Below, piece by piece: positions 7,552 to 16,772 of a stretch of 64,000 nucleotides of DNA. This DNA comes from Microcoleus sp. FACHB-61 (GTDB lineage: Bacteria; Cyanobacteriota; Cyanobacteriia; Cyanobacteriales; Microcoleaceae): assembly GCA_014695295.1 (NCBI GenBank), contig JACJNY010000040.1:27726-91725 (forward strand), read 5' to 3'. The notes beneath the pieces are model-generated. The model was not told the origin of the DNA and made no database searches. It saw only the letters and a program-made list of their open reading frames with translations. Every line of letters starts with the position of its first letter. Position 1 is the stretch's first letter. The translations under genes and the position numbers were made by a program.

Positions 7552-9972
7552 TTATCGAGTTGCGTGTTCTGCCAATAAAGCCTTTGCTCTTGGCTTGTAA
7601 ACCAGATAAAACAGCGCTTCTATGTAGCGCAGCATATCTTCGCGGTTTTCCTTGGACGAGTAGTTCCAGAAACCGTAAGTCCGGGCCAGCGTCAGCAGCT
7701 TGGTAGTGTGAATTTTCCAGGTATACGTGCTGTAAACTCGGTCAATTCCTCGCGTTGAAATTTCATACCAATAGTTGGGATTGTGTTCGCATTTCGATAA
7801 AAAATCTAGAAGTTTTTGGGCGGTTTCCGAGTGGTTTGTCGGGTTGATATAAAACCCATTTACCCCATCTTGAATGATTTCCAGCGGGCCGCCAAACTGC
7901 GTCCCGAAAGTAGGAATGCCGGTAATCATTGCTTCTAGAATTGTCAAGCCGAAAGCTTCAAATAATGCTGGCTGAACAAATATACCTTGGGCGTCGGCGA
8001 TTACCCGGTAGATTTCGCCGGACAGGCTTTTGGAAAGCCTCACTCCCAGCCAGCGAATTTTACCGTGAAGGTTGTATTGGTCGATAATTGCGTAGAGCTT
8101 TTTAATTTCTTCTGCTTCTTCGTAATCGTCGGTTTCTTCGACCCGCAGCTTGCCAGCTACTAGAATTAAGTTGCATTTTTCTTGCAGTTCCTTGCTTTTT
8201 CCAAACAATTCTGCTAAGCCTGTCAGGTTTTTAATGCGATCGAGCCGGGCCATCGAAAATAAAGGGCGCTTTTGCGGGTCGTCGAGTTTTCCAAAGACGT
8301 GTTCCGGGTCTTCTACAGTAAACAGCAGTTCGTGGAGCCGATCGCGATCGCCTTGCACCCGGTCTTCTGTCCGCGTGTAGGGAAAGTACACGCTTTCGTT
8401 GACTCCGGGCGGCACGACGTTGAATTTAGGACTGAACAGTTCAATCCCGCTCACAACGTGGTACAAATCCGGCATGGTAAAACACTTGTAAGATTCGTAC
8501 TGGCCGACACTATCGGGCTGACCCACAATCTCTTGATAGGTGCTGCTGACAATACAATTAGCCGCATTCATGGCAATTATATCGGCAGTAAATTGCAGCG
8601 AAAAATGGTACTTCTCCTCTGATTCTTGCCAGTAGAGATTGCTGAACAAATATTTAGATTTTTCCAGGGCATGGGCAATATTGCACTGAGTCGTTTTCAG
8701 TTTGCGAGACAGCAAAAACGCTACCAAGTTGCCGTCGGAATAGTTGCCGACAATTAAATCGGGTTTGCCCTGAAACTCAGCCAGCAATTCTTTTTCTGCA
8801 TCGATAGCATAAGTTTCCAAATAAGGCCAAATCTCGAATCTCGAAATCCAGTTTTGAGTCAGTTTGGGATTGAACTCCCGGAAGGGAACCCGCAAAATCC
8901 AAGCATTTTCTGTGGCGTGAACTTTTTCCAAACGTTCGTTGCAGCGCGTGCCGTCGCTGTTAGGAATCAACCTGGTGAGAATAATTACTTTAGGTTTTAC
9001 TCCTAAACTATCGAGACCTGCAAGATGGATGTCTTCTTGCAGTTGTTTCTCTAAATTCTTCGCTTGATCGAGGACATAAACTACCTGACCTCCCGTATCC
9101 GGCCGCCCCAAAACTCCTTCTTGGCCGAACCAGCCGTGAGGAGAAACTAGGACGATTTTGAAAATCATCGGGATGCGAGAAATAAATGCTTCTAGGGTCT
9201 GCGGATCGGGAGAATCAATTAATTCGTCAAGAATTCCTAGGGTTTCGTGTACGCGGGCTGCGGTATTTCCCCAACCTGCCTCGAAACCCATCATTTGCAG
9301 AACCAATCGAAATCTTTCGTATGGTTCTTCTTCAGAAAGATCGCTGACAAAGGTAAGGGCTTTTTTTACTTGTTCTGAAAGTTGTTCTTGGGATTTTATG
9401 CGATCGTTAATTAGTAATTGTACGCCGTTGTAGCGGTGAATGCCCAAGAAATTAAATAGAGTTTCCTGCCATTGTCTGGGGTCTTGAAACAGTTTGCTGG
9501 ACAGGTATCGGTTGAGGTATTGCACTCCTTTGCCGATGTTTTTGGGGTCGCGAATTGTGGGGGAATAGTCGTAAAACGGGTCGAAATCTAGTTCTAGGAT
9601 GTCGCCTTCTTGGGGGTGAAAGTGGTTGACGAAGCGATCGCGCACGTCAAGCAATTCTTGTACTGTCATCTGCTCGACAGTCAAGTCGTCTCCAAGCCGC
9701 ACTATTTCTATACCAGCAATTTTTGGCCGCAGCAGGATGCAAAGGCTGTCATCTTCGAGAATAATTTCCTGAACGTAGTAAATCAGTTTGCTCAAATGAG
9801 AAGATTTATGGAACTGTTCGGGCTTTTGGTATTTGGTGCAGTAGGCGGCAAAAGAGTTAACTATGTCGTTTCGCAGCAAATATTTGTTGCCCAGAACCCG
9901 CAAATCGCTGGTAAACTGACGCAAGTCGGTTTTTTCGTCGCTGGCGATAACAGCCTGAAAGAGTTCAGACAT
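7552..9972 (-). CDS. susA: Sucrose synthase
   Basis: This 806-residue protein has the full length of plant and cyanobacterial sucrose synthases. It reversibly converts sucrose plus NDP to fructose plus NDP-glucose in the cytoplasm, mostly cleaving sucrose to feed glycogen, polysaccharide and respiration. An N-terminal regulatory region (residues 1-270) precedes the GT-B catalytic core. SPHGWFGQ begins at 277 and GGQVVY is at 294-299. ARLDRIKN holds the donor-binding Arg576 and Lys581. EAFGLTILE gives the E-x7-E pair, Glu672 and Glu680. A ribosome site (CGGAG) precedes the ATG. The leader contains a strong hairpin at 10015. It follows the M32 peptidase gene on the same strand with a 128-bp gap, so it probably has its own promoter. 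Confidence 0.96.
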   Translation of the reverse strand: MSELFQAVIASDEKTDLRQFTSDLRVLGNKYLLRNDIVNSFAAYCTKYQKPEQFHKSSHLSKLIYYVQEIILEDDSLCILLRPKIAGIEIVRLGDDLTVEQMTVQELLDVRDRFVNHFHPQEGDILELDFDPFYDYSPTIRDPKNIGKGVQYLNRYLSSKLFQDPRQWQETLFNFLGIHRYNGVQLLINDRIKSQEQLSEQVKKALTFVSDLSEEEPYERFRLVLQMMGFEAGWGNTAARVHETLGILDELIDSPDPQTLEAFISRIPMIFKIVLVSPHGWFGQEGVLGRPDTGGQVVYVLDQAKNLEKQLQEDIHLAGLDSLGVKPKVIILTRLIPNSDGTRCNERLEKVHATENAWILRVPFREFNPKLTQNWISRFEIWPYLETYAIDAEKELLAEFQGKPDLIVGNYSDGNLVAFLLSRKLKTTQCNIAHALEKSKYLFSNLYWQESEEKYHFSLQFTADIIAMNAANCIVSSTYQEIVGQPDSVGQYESYKCFTMPDLYHVVSGIELFSPKFNVVPPGVNESVYFPYTRTEDRVQGDRDRLHELLFTVEDPEHVFGKLDDPQKRPLFSMARLDRIKNLTGLAELFGKSKELQEKCNLILVAGKLRVEETDDYEEAEEIKKLYAIIDQYNLHGKIRWLGVRLSKSLSGEIYRVIADAQGIFVQPALFEAFGLTILEAMITGIPTFGTQFGGPLEIIQDGVNGFYINPTNHSETAQKLLDFLSKCEHNPNYWYEISTRGIDRVYSTYTWKIHTTKLLTLARTYGFWNYSSKENREDMLRYIEALFYLVYKPRAKALLAEHATR

Positions 9973-10014
9973 ACATACTCCGTTATTTAAAATTTTTGAT
10001 TTTCGCTGTGAAAC

Positions 10015-10047
10015 AGGGCGATACTGTGTGAGTATCGCCCTTTTTTT
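10015..10047 (+). terminator. Rho-independent-type hairpin between susA and the M32 gene
   Basis: AGGGCGATACT and AGTATCGCCCT pair perfectly (11 bp) around GTGTG and are followed by seven T on the plus strand. Both neighbours are on the minus strand, so there it lies after the M32 peptidase stop and in the sucrose synthase leader, with A-rich sequence before the stem. It may stop antisense transcription or end the M32 transcript bidirectionally. Confidence 0.7.
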
Positions 10048-10100
10048 AGGCGGCTACTTTTTTTGTCATTTTAAAGTCTGCAATCTGAACTTGCTATCCC

Positions 10101-11624
10101 TCAAATGACATAAAATTCCCCGTATTTGTGACGAATATAGCGGAGAAAGGGATCGATACTTAAAGGTGAACCGGTAACGCGATCGATCAATTCGACAGCG
10201 GTGTATTTGCGGCCGTGCTGGTAGATGTTTTGTTTTAGCCACTGGTGGAGTAGGCTAAAATTCCCCCGTTCTATTTCTACGGGAATTTCAGGATTGATTT
10301 TTACTGCTGTTTCGTAGAATTGGGCGCTCATCAAGTTGCCGAGGGTGTAACCTTGGAACATTCCGCCGATCGTACCAACATACCAGTGAACATCTTGCAT
10401 CGCGCCTTCGCTGTCGGTAGCGGGGACAACGCCGAGGTCGGTTTTATAGCGTTCGTTCCAGGCTTCGGGGAGGTCTCGCACTGCTAGTTTTCCCTCTACC
10501 ATTGCCAATTCTAGGTCAAAGCGGATGGCGACGTGGAGGTTGTAGGTTACTTCGTCGGCGTCGGTGCGGATGAGCGATCGCGAGACTTTGTTAATGGCCC
10601 GGTAAAATGCGTCAGTGGATACGTGTCCCAACTGTCGCAAAAATACGCCTTGGAGTTGCGGGTAGAAACATTCCCAAAAACCGCGGCTGCGCCCGACCAT
10701 ATTTTCCCAAAGTCGCGACTGACTTTCGTGCGCGCCGGAGGAAATGCCGCCTGCCAGAAGGGTGCCTTCAAATTCCGGGGAATTTCCGAGTTCGTAGAGG
10801 GCGTGTCCGGCTTCGTGGATGCTGCTGAAGAGTGCTTGATCCAGGTGGTCTTCGTAGACGCGCGTGGTGATGCGCACGTCGTCTATGGAGAAGTTGGTCA
10901 TGAACGGGTGCAGGGTAGTGTCTTGCCGTCCCCGTTGGAAGTCGAACCCCATGCGTTCTACAACTTTGCGAGTGAATTCTAGTTGTTGGGATTCGGGGAA
11001 GTCTTGGTGCAAGCAGGAGTCGTCGGCGGGAGGTTGGGAGGTGATGGCTTCGACTATCGGCACTAATTCTTGACGCAGTTGGGCGAAAAGCGGGCGCAGC
11101 AGAGATACTTTCATGCCGTAGTCGCTACGATCGATCAAAGGATCGGCGATGTGTTCGTATCCGGGGAAAAAGTCGGCGTATTGCCTGCTTAATTCTAAGG
11201 TTTTTTCGAGATAGGGCTCGACGGCTGCGAAGTTGTTGGCTGCTCTGGCTGTTGCCCAAGCTTCATAGCAGTCGGCTTGGTGGCGGCAGAGTGCGGACAT
11301 GAAGGCAGCAGGGACTCTGGCGGCGCGATCGTAGTCTCTGCGGGCGATGCGGATCAGGCTGGCTTCCGTGGAGTCGTAGGGGAGGGTTTGTTCGTAGAAA
11401 CGCAAGTCTTCTAGGAGTTCACCAATTTTGGGGTCGGTAAATTTTTCGTGGGATATTTGTTTTAGAGTAGCCAACTGGCGGCTTCTGGCACTTGCACCTT
11501 TGGGGGGCATATAAGTTGATTGATCCCAATGCAGCAGCGACGAGGCTGATTCGATGTCGGTAACTTCTCTGAGGTGGGCTGCCAGTTGAGCGAATTTTGC
11601 TTGAGTTTTGTCTAGGGTTTGCAT
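10101..11624 (-). CDS. M32 family metallocarboxypeptidase (Taq type)
   Basis: This 507-residue protein has the usual length of M32 carboxypeptidases. It should remove C-terminal residues from peptides in the cytoplasm with one catalytic zinc or cobalt ion. The zinc motif HEAGH has His270, Glu271 and His274, followed about 25 residues on by HESQSRLWEN, which gives the third ligand. The N terminus (ESASSLLHWDQSTYMPPKGA) and ADEVTYNLHVAIRFDLE are also typical. It lies 80 bases after a TPR gene on the same strand and could share its transcript. The physiological substrate is unknown. Confidence 0.93.
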   Translation of the reverse strand: MQTLDKTQAKFAQLAAHLREVTDIESASSLLHWDQSTYMPPKGASARSRQLATLKQISHEKFTDPKIGELLEDLRFYEQTLPYDSTEASLIRIARRDYDRAARVPAAFMSALCRHQADCYEAWATARAANNFAAVEPYLEKTLELSRQYADFFPGYEHIADPLIDRSDYGMKVSLLRPLFAQLRQELVPIVEAITSQPPADDSCLHQDFPESQQLEFTRKVVERMGFDFQRGRQDTTLHPFMTNFSIDDVRITTRVYEDHLDQALFSSIHEAGHALYELGNSPEFEGTLLAGGISSGAHESQSRLWENMVGRSRGFWECFYPQLQGVFLRQLGHVSTDAFYRAINKVSRSLIRTDADEVTYNLHVAIRFDLELAMVEGKLAVRDLPEAWNERYKTDLGVVPATDSEGAMQDVHWYVGTIGGMFQGYTLGNLMSAQFYETAVKINPEIPVEIERGNFSLLHQWLKQNIYQHGRKYTAVELIDRVTGSPLSIDPFLRYIRHKYGEFYVI

Positions 11625-11703
11625 GATTGGGGTTTATGGTGCTGTTTGGCCTACAAAGGTTGCAGTGCGGCATCCGTATCCATCAATCATAGCTACCCTG
11701 AAA

Positions 11704-12906
11704 TCAAGCTAAAAACCGCACCTGTTCCCGTATTGTACGAAATTTAGAGTCATTTTTGCACAATTTCCCGTATTTCTTGGGATTGAGTTCGATCGCCTTT
11801 GATAAGTTTTCGATAGCCAGCCCGATGCTGGTAGCTACAAGTTCCTGGTTGTTTGTGAGCTCGCCTGCTTCTTTTTCCAAGGCGTAAATGCAAGCTTTTT
11901 GATAGTACAGATTTGGATCGTCGGGGTTGAGTGCGATGATTTTATCGTAGGAGGCGATGGCTTCGGTAAATCGTTGGATTTTTTTGAGGGCGACGGCGCG
12001 GTTGTGCCAGGCTTCGGTGTTGTCTGGCTGCAACTCTACAGTTTTGTCCCAAGAAGCGACTGCTTCTTCAAAGCGTTTTAAGTTGGCGAAGGCTAAGCCG
12101 CGGTTGTACCAGGTTTCGCTGTTGTCTGGCTTGAGTGCGAGGGCTTTGTCCCAGGATGCGATCGCTTCTTCAAATTGTCCCATTTGTGCGATCGCGGTGC
12201 CGCGTTTGTTCCAGGCTTCGGCGGAATTCGGCCGCAGTTGCAGGGTTTTGTCGTAGGAGGCGACGGCTTCCGGGTAGAGTTTTTCATCGGCTAGGGCTAA
12301 GCCGCGGTTGTACCAGGCTTGATGCAAGTCTGGTTTGAGTTCGATCGCTTTGTCGTAGGAGAGGATCGCGGCTGTATTTTGGTCTGATTTTCTCAGGGCA
12401 AATGCTTTGTTGTACCAAGCTTCGCAGTAGTCTGGTTTGATGGCTATGGCTTTCTCGTAGGAGGAGATCGCTTCTGATAATTTCTCTAAGCTGACGAGGG
12501 TGTTGCCGCGGTTCGTCCAAGCTTCGGGGTAGCTGGGATTGAGTTGGATCGCCTTTTCGTAGGATGCGATCGCTTCTGAGAATCTGTTGAGCTTCCGCAA
12601 AACGTTGCCCCGATTATACCAAGCTTCTGGATGGTTTGGTTTGATTTTTAGGGATTTGTTGTATGCTGCGAGCGCTTCTTCTAGCTGTCCCAATTTTCTG
12701 AGAGCTACGCCTTGGTTGTACCACGCTTCATAAAATTTTGGTTCGAGTTCGATCGCTTTTTCCCAAGATTCGATCGCTGCTGACAAGCGCCCCATTGCTT
12801 CTAGGGCGTTGCCCCGATCGTACAAGGTTTGAGCCTTTTGGGTGTTGACTGCTATGGATTTTTCCCCTGAGTCGATCGGCTTTTCTATGCTGGCTAATTT
12901 TTGCAA
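11704..12906 (-). CDS. TPR-repeat protein (about ten TPRs)
   Basis: This 400-residue soluble protein is almost wholly made of 34-residue tetratricopeptide repeats. The repeated core is close to AWYNRGxALxxLxRxxEAI and ASYDKAIxLxP from about residue 25 to 345, then an irregular tail. Such superhelices mediate protein-protein contacts; no enzymatic domain is present and the partner is not evident. Compared with the giant array at 14162, the DNA repeats here have diverged, suggesting an older array. It is upstream of the M32 peptidase on the same strand. Confidence 0.9.
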   Translation of the reverse strand: MQKLASIEKPIDSGEKSIAVNTQKAQTLYDRGNALEAMGRLSAAIESWEKAIELEPKFYEAWYNQGVALRKLGQLEEALAAYNKSLKIKPNHPEAWYNRGNVLRKLNRFSEAIASYEKAIQLNPSYPEAWTNRGNTLVSLEKLSEAISSYEKAIAIKPDYCEAWYNKAFALRKSDQNTAAILSYDKAIELKPDLHQAWYNRGLALADEKLYPEAVASYDKTLQLRPNSAEAWNKRGTAIAQMGQFEEAIASWDKALALKPDNSETWYNRGLAFANLKRFEEAVASWDKTVELQPDNTEAWHNRAVALKKIQRFTEAIASYDKIIALNPDDPNLYYQKACIYALEKEAGELTNNQELVATSIGLAIENLSKAIELNPKKYGKLCKNDSKFRTIREQVRFLA

Positions 12907-13284
12907 GGGGTTTCACCTCATTATTTTCTGTCTAATTGATTCTTTTCTTTTTTTTTATATGCGATCTTTTTTGCCTGTGAGTGCTTTCGATCGATACTAT
13001 TTGGTTATTTATGGCAATTTTACAGGATTTTGAGAACTTTTTCAATTTTTTTCAATATAATCCTAGATCGGGGATTTGTAGGTATAGATTAATACTATTT
13101 TTTTTAGCTGACTGCGTAGAAAAGAGGAAAGGGCGATCGTACTGAGGTGTGACAAACCTGATCCAAGATATAACAGGACTTACAGATCCACCCTATTTGT
13201 AGTGCATTGCGGCCCTTATTACTACGGGTAGTGTAAAACTTTAAAAGTTGCGTAAGTCCTGATATAATTTTTACCTATAGGCGA
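12907..13284. other. Intergenic region upstream of the TPR gene, with a MITE-like element
   Basis: About 380 AT-rich bases. The only structure I can support is the 96-bp inverted-repeat element at 13170-13265. No credible coding frame is seen. Confidence 0.6.
13170..13265. mobile_element. MITE-like element with AGGACTTAC terminal inverted repeats
   Basis: ATAACAGGACTTAC (13170-13183) and GTAAGTCCTGATAT (13252-13265) are 14-bp terminal inverted repeats with one mismatch. The roughly 68-bp interior does not code. Size and ends fit a non-autonomous miniature element; no matching transposase is in the window. Confidence 0.65.
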
Positions 13285-13626
13285 TCACTTACTTAGCAAA
13301 TTGCAGAGCTTTTCAGCAATTTGAGCCTGTGTATTTGATGATAATTCACCCAACTCACGTTGAACAACCACTGTAGAAACAGTCACCAGTTGATGCAGCC
13401 TGATAGTAGATGGCACCCGCAGCCCCGAAGCCTGAAAGTCGGGATGAGAAGCTTCTAATACGATATCTGTTTCCAGTAGACTTGTGGGCAAGCGACTTGT
13501 AATATAAGCAAGAAGAACATGGCGTCGCGCTCCCAAAGGGTTAGTCAAACAAGCTGCTGGACGCAGTTTGTTAGCCGATAAATCATCATAGGGAAACGGT
13601 ACTAGGAAAATCTTACCCTTGGTCAT
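13285..13626 (-). CDS. MazF/PemK-family toxin (mRNA interferase)
   Basis: This 113-residue protein begins KGKIFLVPFPYDDLSANKLRPA, the conserved MazF/PemK N terminus (G-x-I-x-x-x-x-F-P-Y-x-D, then K-x-R-P). IRLHQLVTVS matches the later R-x-x-K/Q strand. Members cut mRNA at short sequences and are held inactive by a cognate antitoxin. The start overlaps the end of the upstream Phd-type antitoxin gene by 14 bases, the usual coupled toxin-antitoxin layout. It appears intact. Target sequence and activity cannot be read from the sequence. Confidence 0.88.
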   Translation of the reverse strand: MTKGKIFLVPFPYDDLSANKLRPAACLTNPLGARRHVLLAYITSRLPTSLLETDIVLEASHPDFQASGLRVPSTIRLHQLVTVSTVVVQRELGELSSNTQAQIAEKLCNLLSK

Positions 13627-14014
13627 GGAATGGTTTACCGTCAGCTATGGTATAAATGTCTTCTTCAGAGTCGAGAATCGAACCAAAATCAGGCTCTAGC
13701 GCTACTGTTTTAATCCATTCTGAGTCGTGGAAGGGCAAGCCATCAGCTAAAGTGTAGATATCTTCCGCTGAGTCTCTCAGAGAATCAAAGGCTGGATTTG
13801 CGATCGCAGCTTTTAGCCATTCATATTCTTCGAGTTTTGCTTTGTTAATTAGGGCGGCTTCTAGTGCTTCTAGTCGCTTCAGATCGGCATAAGTAATGAT
13901 AGCAGCGATCGCTCTTCCTTCCTGTTCTATGACAATTCTTTCTCCAGTATCTTCGACACGGGCGATGAGTTCGGGAAACCTGTCATTAGTTACGGTTACA
14001 TTTAGTTGAGTCAT
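13613..14014 (-). CDS. Phd/YefM-type antitoxin with duplicated C-terminal module
   Basis: This 133-residue protein has a Phd/YefM-like N-terminal DNA-binding part (residues 1-55; TGERIVIEQEGRAIAAI) expected to repress its own operon, and a C-terminal part that should wrap the MazF toxin encoded by the overlapping next gene. The C-terminal part is doubled. A roughly 35-residue module ending SAEDIYTLADGLPFHD is followed directly by one ending SEEDIYTIADGKPFHD, both led by (E/D)xEW(L/I)K. Ordinary relatives carry one such tail. The copies have diverged, so the duplication is not recent. A repeat hairpin lies upstream at 14089. Confidence 0.87.
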   Translation of the reverse strand: MTQLNVTVTNDRFPELIARVEDTGERIVIEQEGRAIAAIITYADLKRLEALEAALINKAKLEEYEWLKAAIANPAFDSLRDSAEDIYTLADGLPFHDSEWIKTVALEPDFGSILDSEEDIYTIADGKPFHDQG

Positions 14015-14088
14015 CTTTTACCTCGCTATTAATTCTCCTATTATATCGTGCCCATTAGCTTCGGTTGAAAAGTGTTTTTGATGCTGTT

Positions 14089-14145
14089 GGGGCGGGTTTT
14101 ACCAACAATAATTGCCTCAAATCGACAATCTCATAAACCCGCCCC
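14089..14145 (+). repeat. 57-bp GGGGCGGGTTT hairpin repeat, copy 1
   Basis: GGGGCGGGTTTTACC at the left and TAAACCCGCCCC at the right form inverted ends of a 57-bp element with ACAATAAT and CGACAATCTC inside. The same element, inverted, is at 17468-17524, so two copies face each other around the TPR and Uma2 genes. Confidence 0.85.
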
Positions 14146-14161
14146 GCCCAAGGGCAAATCC

Positions 14162-16639
14162 CTATTCTTGAATCAAGGCTTGAAACCGACTATCCGATCG
14201 AATGCTGTCAAAATCCGAGTCAGTTTTTGCCATTTCTCGCCATTCGTCAGGATTCAGATTGATGGCTTGCTGCAAATTCTGAATCGCTTGGTCAATCTGA
14301 CTCTGTAACGCATAGCAGCAAGCTTTATTATAAAATGCTTCGTGTAAATCTGGTTTAAATTCTAAAGCTTTGTCGTAGGAGGCTATCGCATCTTCCAATC
14401 TTCCTAAATTACTCAGTGCAAGGCCCCGATTCTTCCAGGCTTCGTGTAAATCTGGTTTTAATTCTAAGGCTTTGTCGTAGGAGGCTATCGCTTCTTCCCA
14501 TCTTCCTAAATTATGCAATGCAATACCCCGATTATACCAGGATTCTGCATCGTCAGGTTTTAATTGTATGGCTTCGTTGTAGGAGGCTATCGCTTCTTCA
14601 AATCTTCCTAAATCATCCAGTGCATTGCCGCGATTGTACCAGGCTTCGTGATAATCTCGTTGGAGTTTTAAGGCTTTGTTGTAGGAGGCTATCGCTTCTT
14701 CAAATTTTCCTAATTTACCCAGTACAACGCCCCGATTGTACCAGGTTTCGTGATAATCTGGTTGTAATTCTAAGGCTTTGTCGTAGGAGGCTATCGCATA
14801 TTCTAATCCTCCTAAATCATTCTGTGCAATGCCCCGATTGTACCAGGCTTCGTGATAATCTGGTTTTAATTCTAAGGCTTTGTTGTAGGAGGCGATCGCT
14901 TCTTCAAACAAGCCTAAATCATTTTGTGCAATGCCCCGATTGTACCAGGCTTCGTGATAATCTGGTTTTAATTCTAAGGCTTTGTCGTAGGAGGCTATCG
15001 CTTCTTCTAATTCTCCTAAATTACCCAGTGTAAGACCCCGATTGTACCAGGCTTCGTCATCATCTGGTTTTAATTCTAAGGCTTTGTCGTAGAAGGCGAT
15101 CGCTTCTTCCAATCCTCCTAAATTACCCAGTAGTGCAAGAGCCCGATTGTACCAGGCTTCGTAATAATCTGGTTTTAATTCTAAGGCTTTGTCGTAGGAG
15201 GCTATCGCTTCTTCCAATCTTCCTAAATCCTCCAGTGCAACGCCCCGATGGTACCAGGCTTTGTAATAATCTGGTTTTAATTTTAAGGCTTTGTCAAAAG
15301 AGGCGATCTCTTCTTCCCATACTTCTAAATTATACAGTGCAACGCCTCGATGGTACCAAGCTTGGTCATTATGTGATTTTAATTCTAAGGCTGTTTGGTC
15401 GAAGCAGGGGAGATTTTTTTTCAATCTTCCTAAATTACCCACTGCAATGCCCCAGGAGGCGAGATTTTTTTTCAATATTTCTAAATTACCCAGTGCAATG
15501 CCCCGATTGTTCCAGGCTTCGCCATCCTCTGGCTTTAATTCTAAGGCTTTGTCGTAGAAGGCGATCGCTGCTTCAAATCTTCCTAAAGAAAGCAGTCCTA
15601 TGTCCCTATCGAACCTGGTTTCGTGATAATCGGGTTTTAATTCTAAGGCTTTGTCGTAGGAGGCGAGCGCTTCTTTCCATCTTCCTAAATAAAGCAGTGC
15701 TATGCCCCGACTGTACCAGGCTTGGTGATAATCGGGTTTTAATTCTAAGGCTTTGTCGCAGGAGGCTATCGCTTCTTCCCATCTTCCTAAATCCTCCAGT
15801 GCAGCGCCCCGATTGTACCAGCCTTGGTGTAAATTTGGTTTTAATTCTAAGGCTTTGTTGTAGGAGTAAATCGCTTCTTCCCATCTCCATAAATTATGCA
15901 GTGCAATGCCCCGATTGTTCCACGATTCGTCATCCTCTAGCTTTAATTCTAAGGCTTTGTCGTAGGAGGCGAGCGCTTCTTCAAATCTTTCTAAAGAAAG
16001 CAGTGCATAGCCCAGATTGTACCAGGCTGCGTGTAAATATGGTTTTAATTCTAAGGGTTTGTCGTAGGAGGCGAGCGCTTCTTTCCATCTTCCTAAATTA
16101 CCCAGTGCATTGCCGCGATTATACCAGGCTGCGTATAATAAATATCGTTTTAAATCACAGGCGTTGTCGTAGGATACGATCACATCTTCAAACAAGCCTA
16201 AATTACCCAGTGCATTGCCACGAGCGTACCAAGCTGCGTGTAAAGATGGTTTGAATTCTGAGGCTTTGTCGTAGGAGGCGAGCGCTGCTTCAAATCTTGC
16301 TAACTTAGCCAGTGCATAGCCGGGTTCGACCCAAGCTTCGTCTTTATCTGGTGGGAATTCTAAGGCTTTGTTGTAGGAGGCTATCACTTCTTCAAACAAG
16401 CCTAAAGAACCCAGTGTAACGCCCCGATTGTACCAGGGGTTGTCATCATGTGGTTTTAATTCTAAGGCTTTGTCGAAGGAGGCGAGCGATTCTTCAAATC
16501 TTCCTGAATTACCCAGTGCATTGCCCTGATCGTTGCAGGCTTCGGGATCTGGTTGGATTTCTAAGGCTTTGTCGAAGAAGGCTAGCGCTTTTTCAAACCA
16601 GCCTAAGCCTAAATTGTATAGTTCATTCCAATCAATCAT
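14162..16639 (-). CDS. Giant TPR array protein (about 24 repeats)
   Basis: This 825-residue protein consists of about 24 tetratricopeptide repeats with almost identical sequence. The consensus is about AWYNRGIALxNLGRxEEAI followed by ASYDKALELKPDYHE, 34 residues. At DNA level the 102-bp units are highly similar, pointing to recent expansion by unequal crossing-over. One unit is broken: near 15420-15500 the text reads LEILKKNLAS directly followed by WGIAVGNLGRLKKNL, a repeat that lost half its length in frame. A nearby unit has one extra residue (FDQTALELK) and another reads LALLGNLGG. No catalytic domain or signal peptide is visible; it is probably a cytoplasmic scaffold of unknown partner. 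It may share a transcript with the upstream Uma2 gene, 133 bases away. Confidence 0.92.
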   Translation of the reverse strand: MIDWNELYNLGLGWFEKALAFFDKALEIQPDPEACNDQGNALGNSGRFEESLASFDKALELKPHDDNPWYNRGVTLGSLGLFEEVIASYNKALEFPPDKDEAWVEPGYALAKLARFEAALASYDKASEFKPSLHAAWYARGNALGNLGLFEDVIVSYDNACDLKRYLLYAAWYNRGNALGNLGRWKEALASYDKPLELKPYLHAAWYNLGYALLSLERFEEALASYDKALELKLEDDESWNNRGIALHNLWRWEEAIYSYNKALELKPNLHQGWYNRGAALEDLGRWEEAIASCDKALELKPDYHQAWYSRGIALLYLGRWKEALASYDKALELKPDYHETRFDRDIGLLSLGRFEAAIAFYDKALELKPEDGEAWNNRGIALGNLEILKKNLASWGIAVGNLGRLKKNLPCFDQTALELKSHNDQAWYHRGVALYNLEVWEEEIASFDKALKLKPDYYKAWYHRGVALEDLGRLEEAIASYDKALELKPDYYEAWYNRALALLGNLGGLEEAIAFYDKALELKPDDDEAWYNRGLTLGNLGELEEAIASYDKALELKPDYHEAWYNRGIAQNDLGLFEEAIASYNKALELKPDYHEAWYNRGIAQNDLGGLEYAIASYDKALELQPDYHETWYNRGVVLGKLGKFEEAIASYNKALKLQRDYHEAWYNRGNALDDLGRFEEAIASYNEAIQLKPDDAESWYNRGIALHNLGRWEEAIASYDKALELKPDLHEAWKNRGLALSNLGRLEDAIASYDKALEFKPDLHEAFYNKACCYALQSQIDQAIQNLQQAINLNPDEWREMAKTDSDFDSIRSDSRFQALIQE

Positions 16640-16772
16640 TTCTAACCTCCTGGATCAAGTTGTGCAAGACAGCTTGAAATTACTTAATTCCTTTAATCCA
16701 GCCGATGAAAATCTTAATAATCTTAAAGTATTTTTGGCAAATTTAATGTTGAACCCGAATAACACAACCTAA

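Noticed and set aside
7437..7706. Plus-strand frame of 89 codons
   Set aside because: It overlaps the conserved end of sucrose synthase and has no features.
14416..16254. Long plus-strand frames (205 and 373 codons) opposite the giant TPR gene
   Set aside because: They are antisense shadows made open by the repeat periodicity and are rich in Arg, Cys and Leu without any domain.
14162..16639. Regular 102-bp repeats considered as a CRISPR array
   Set aside because: The units have no unique spacers and are continuously coding as TPRs; no cas gene is near. The heptamer tracts are also not CRISPR.
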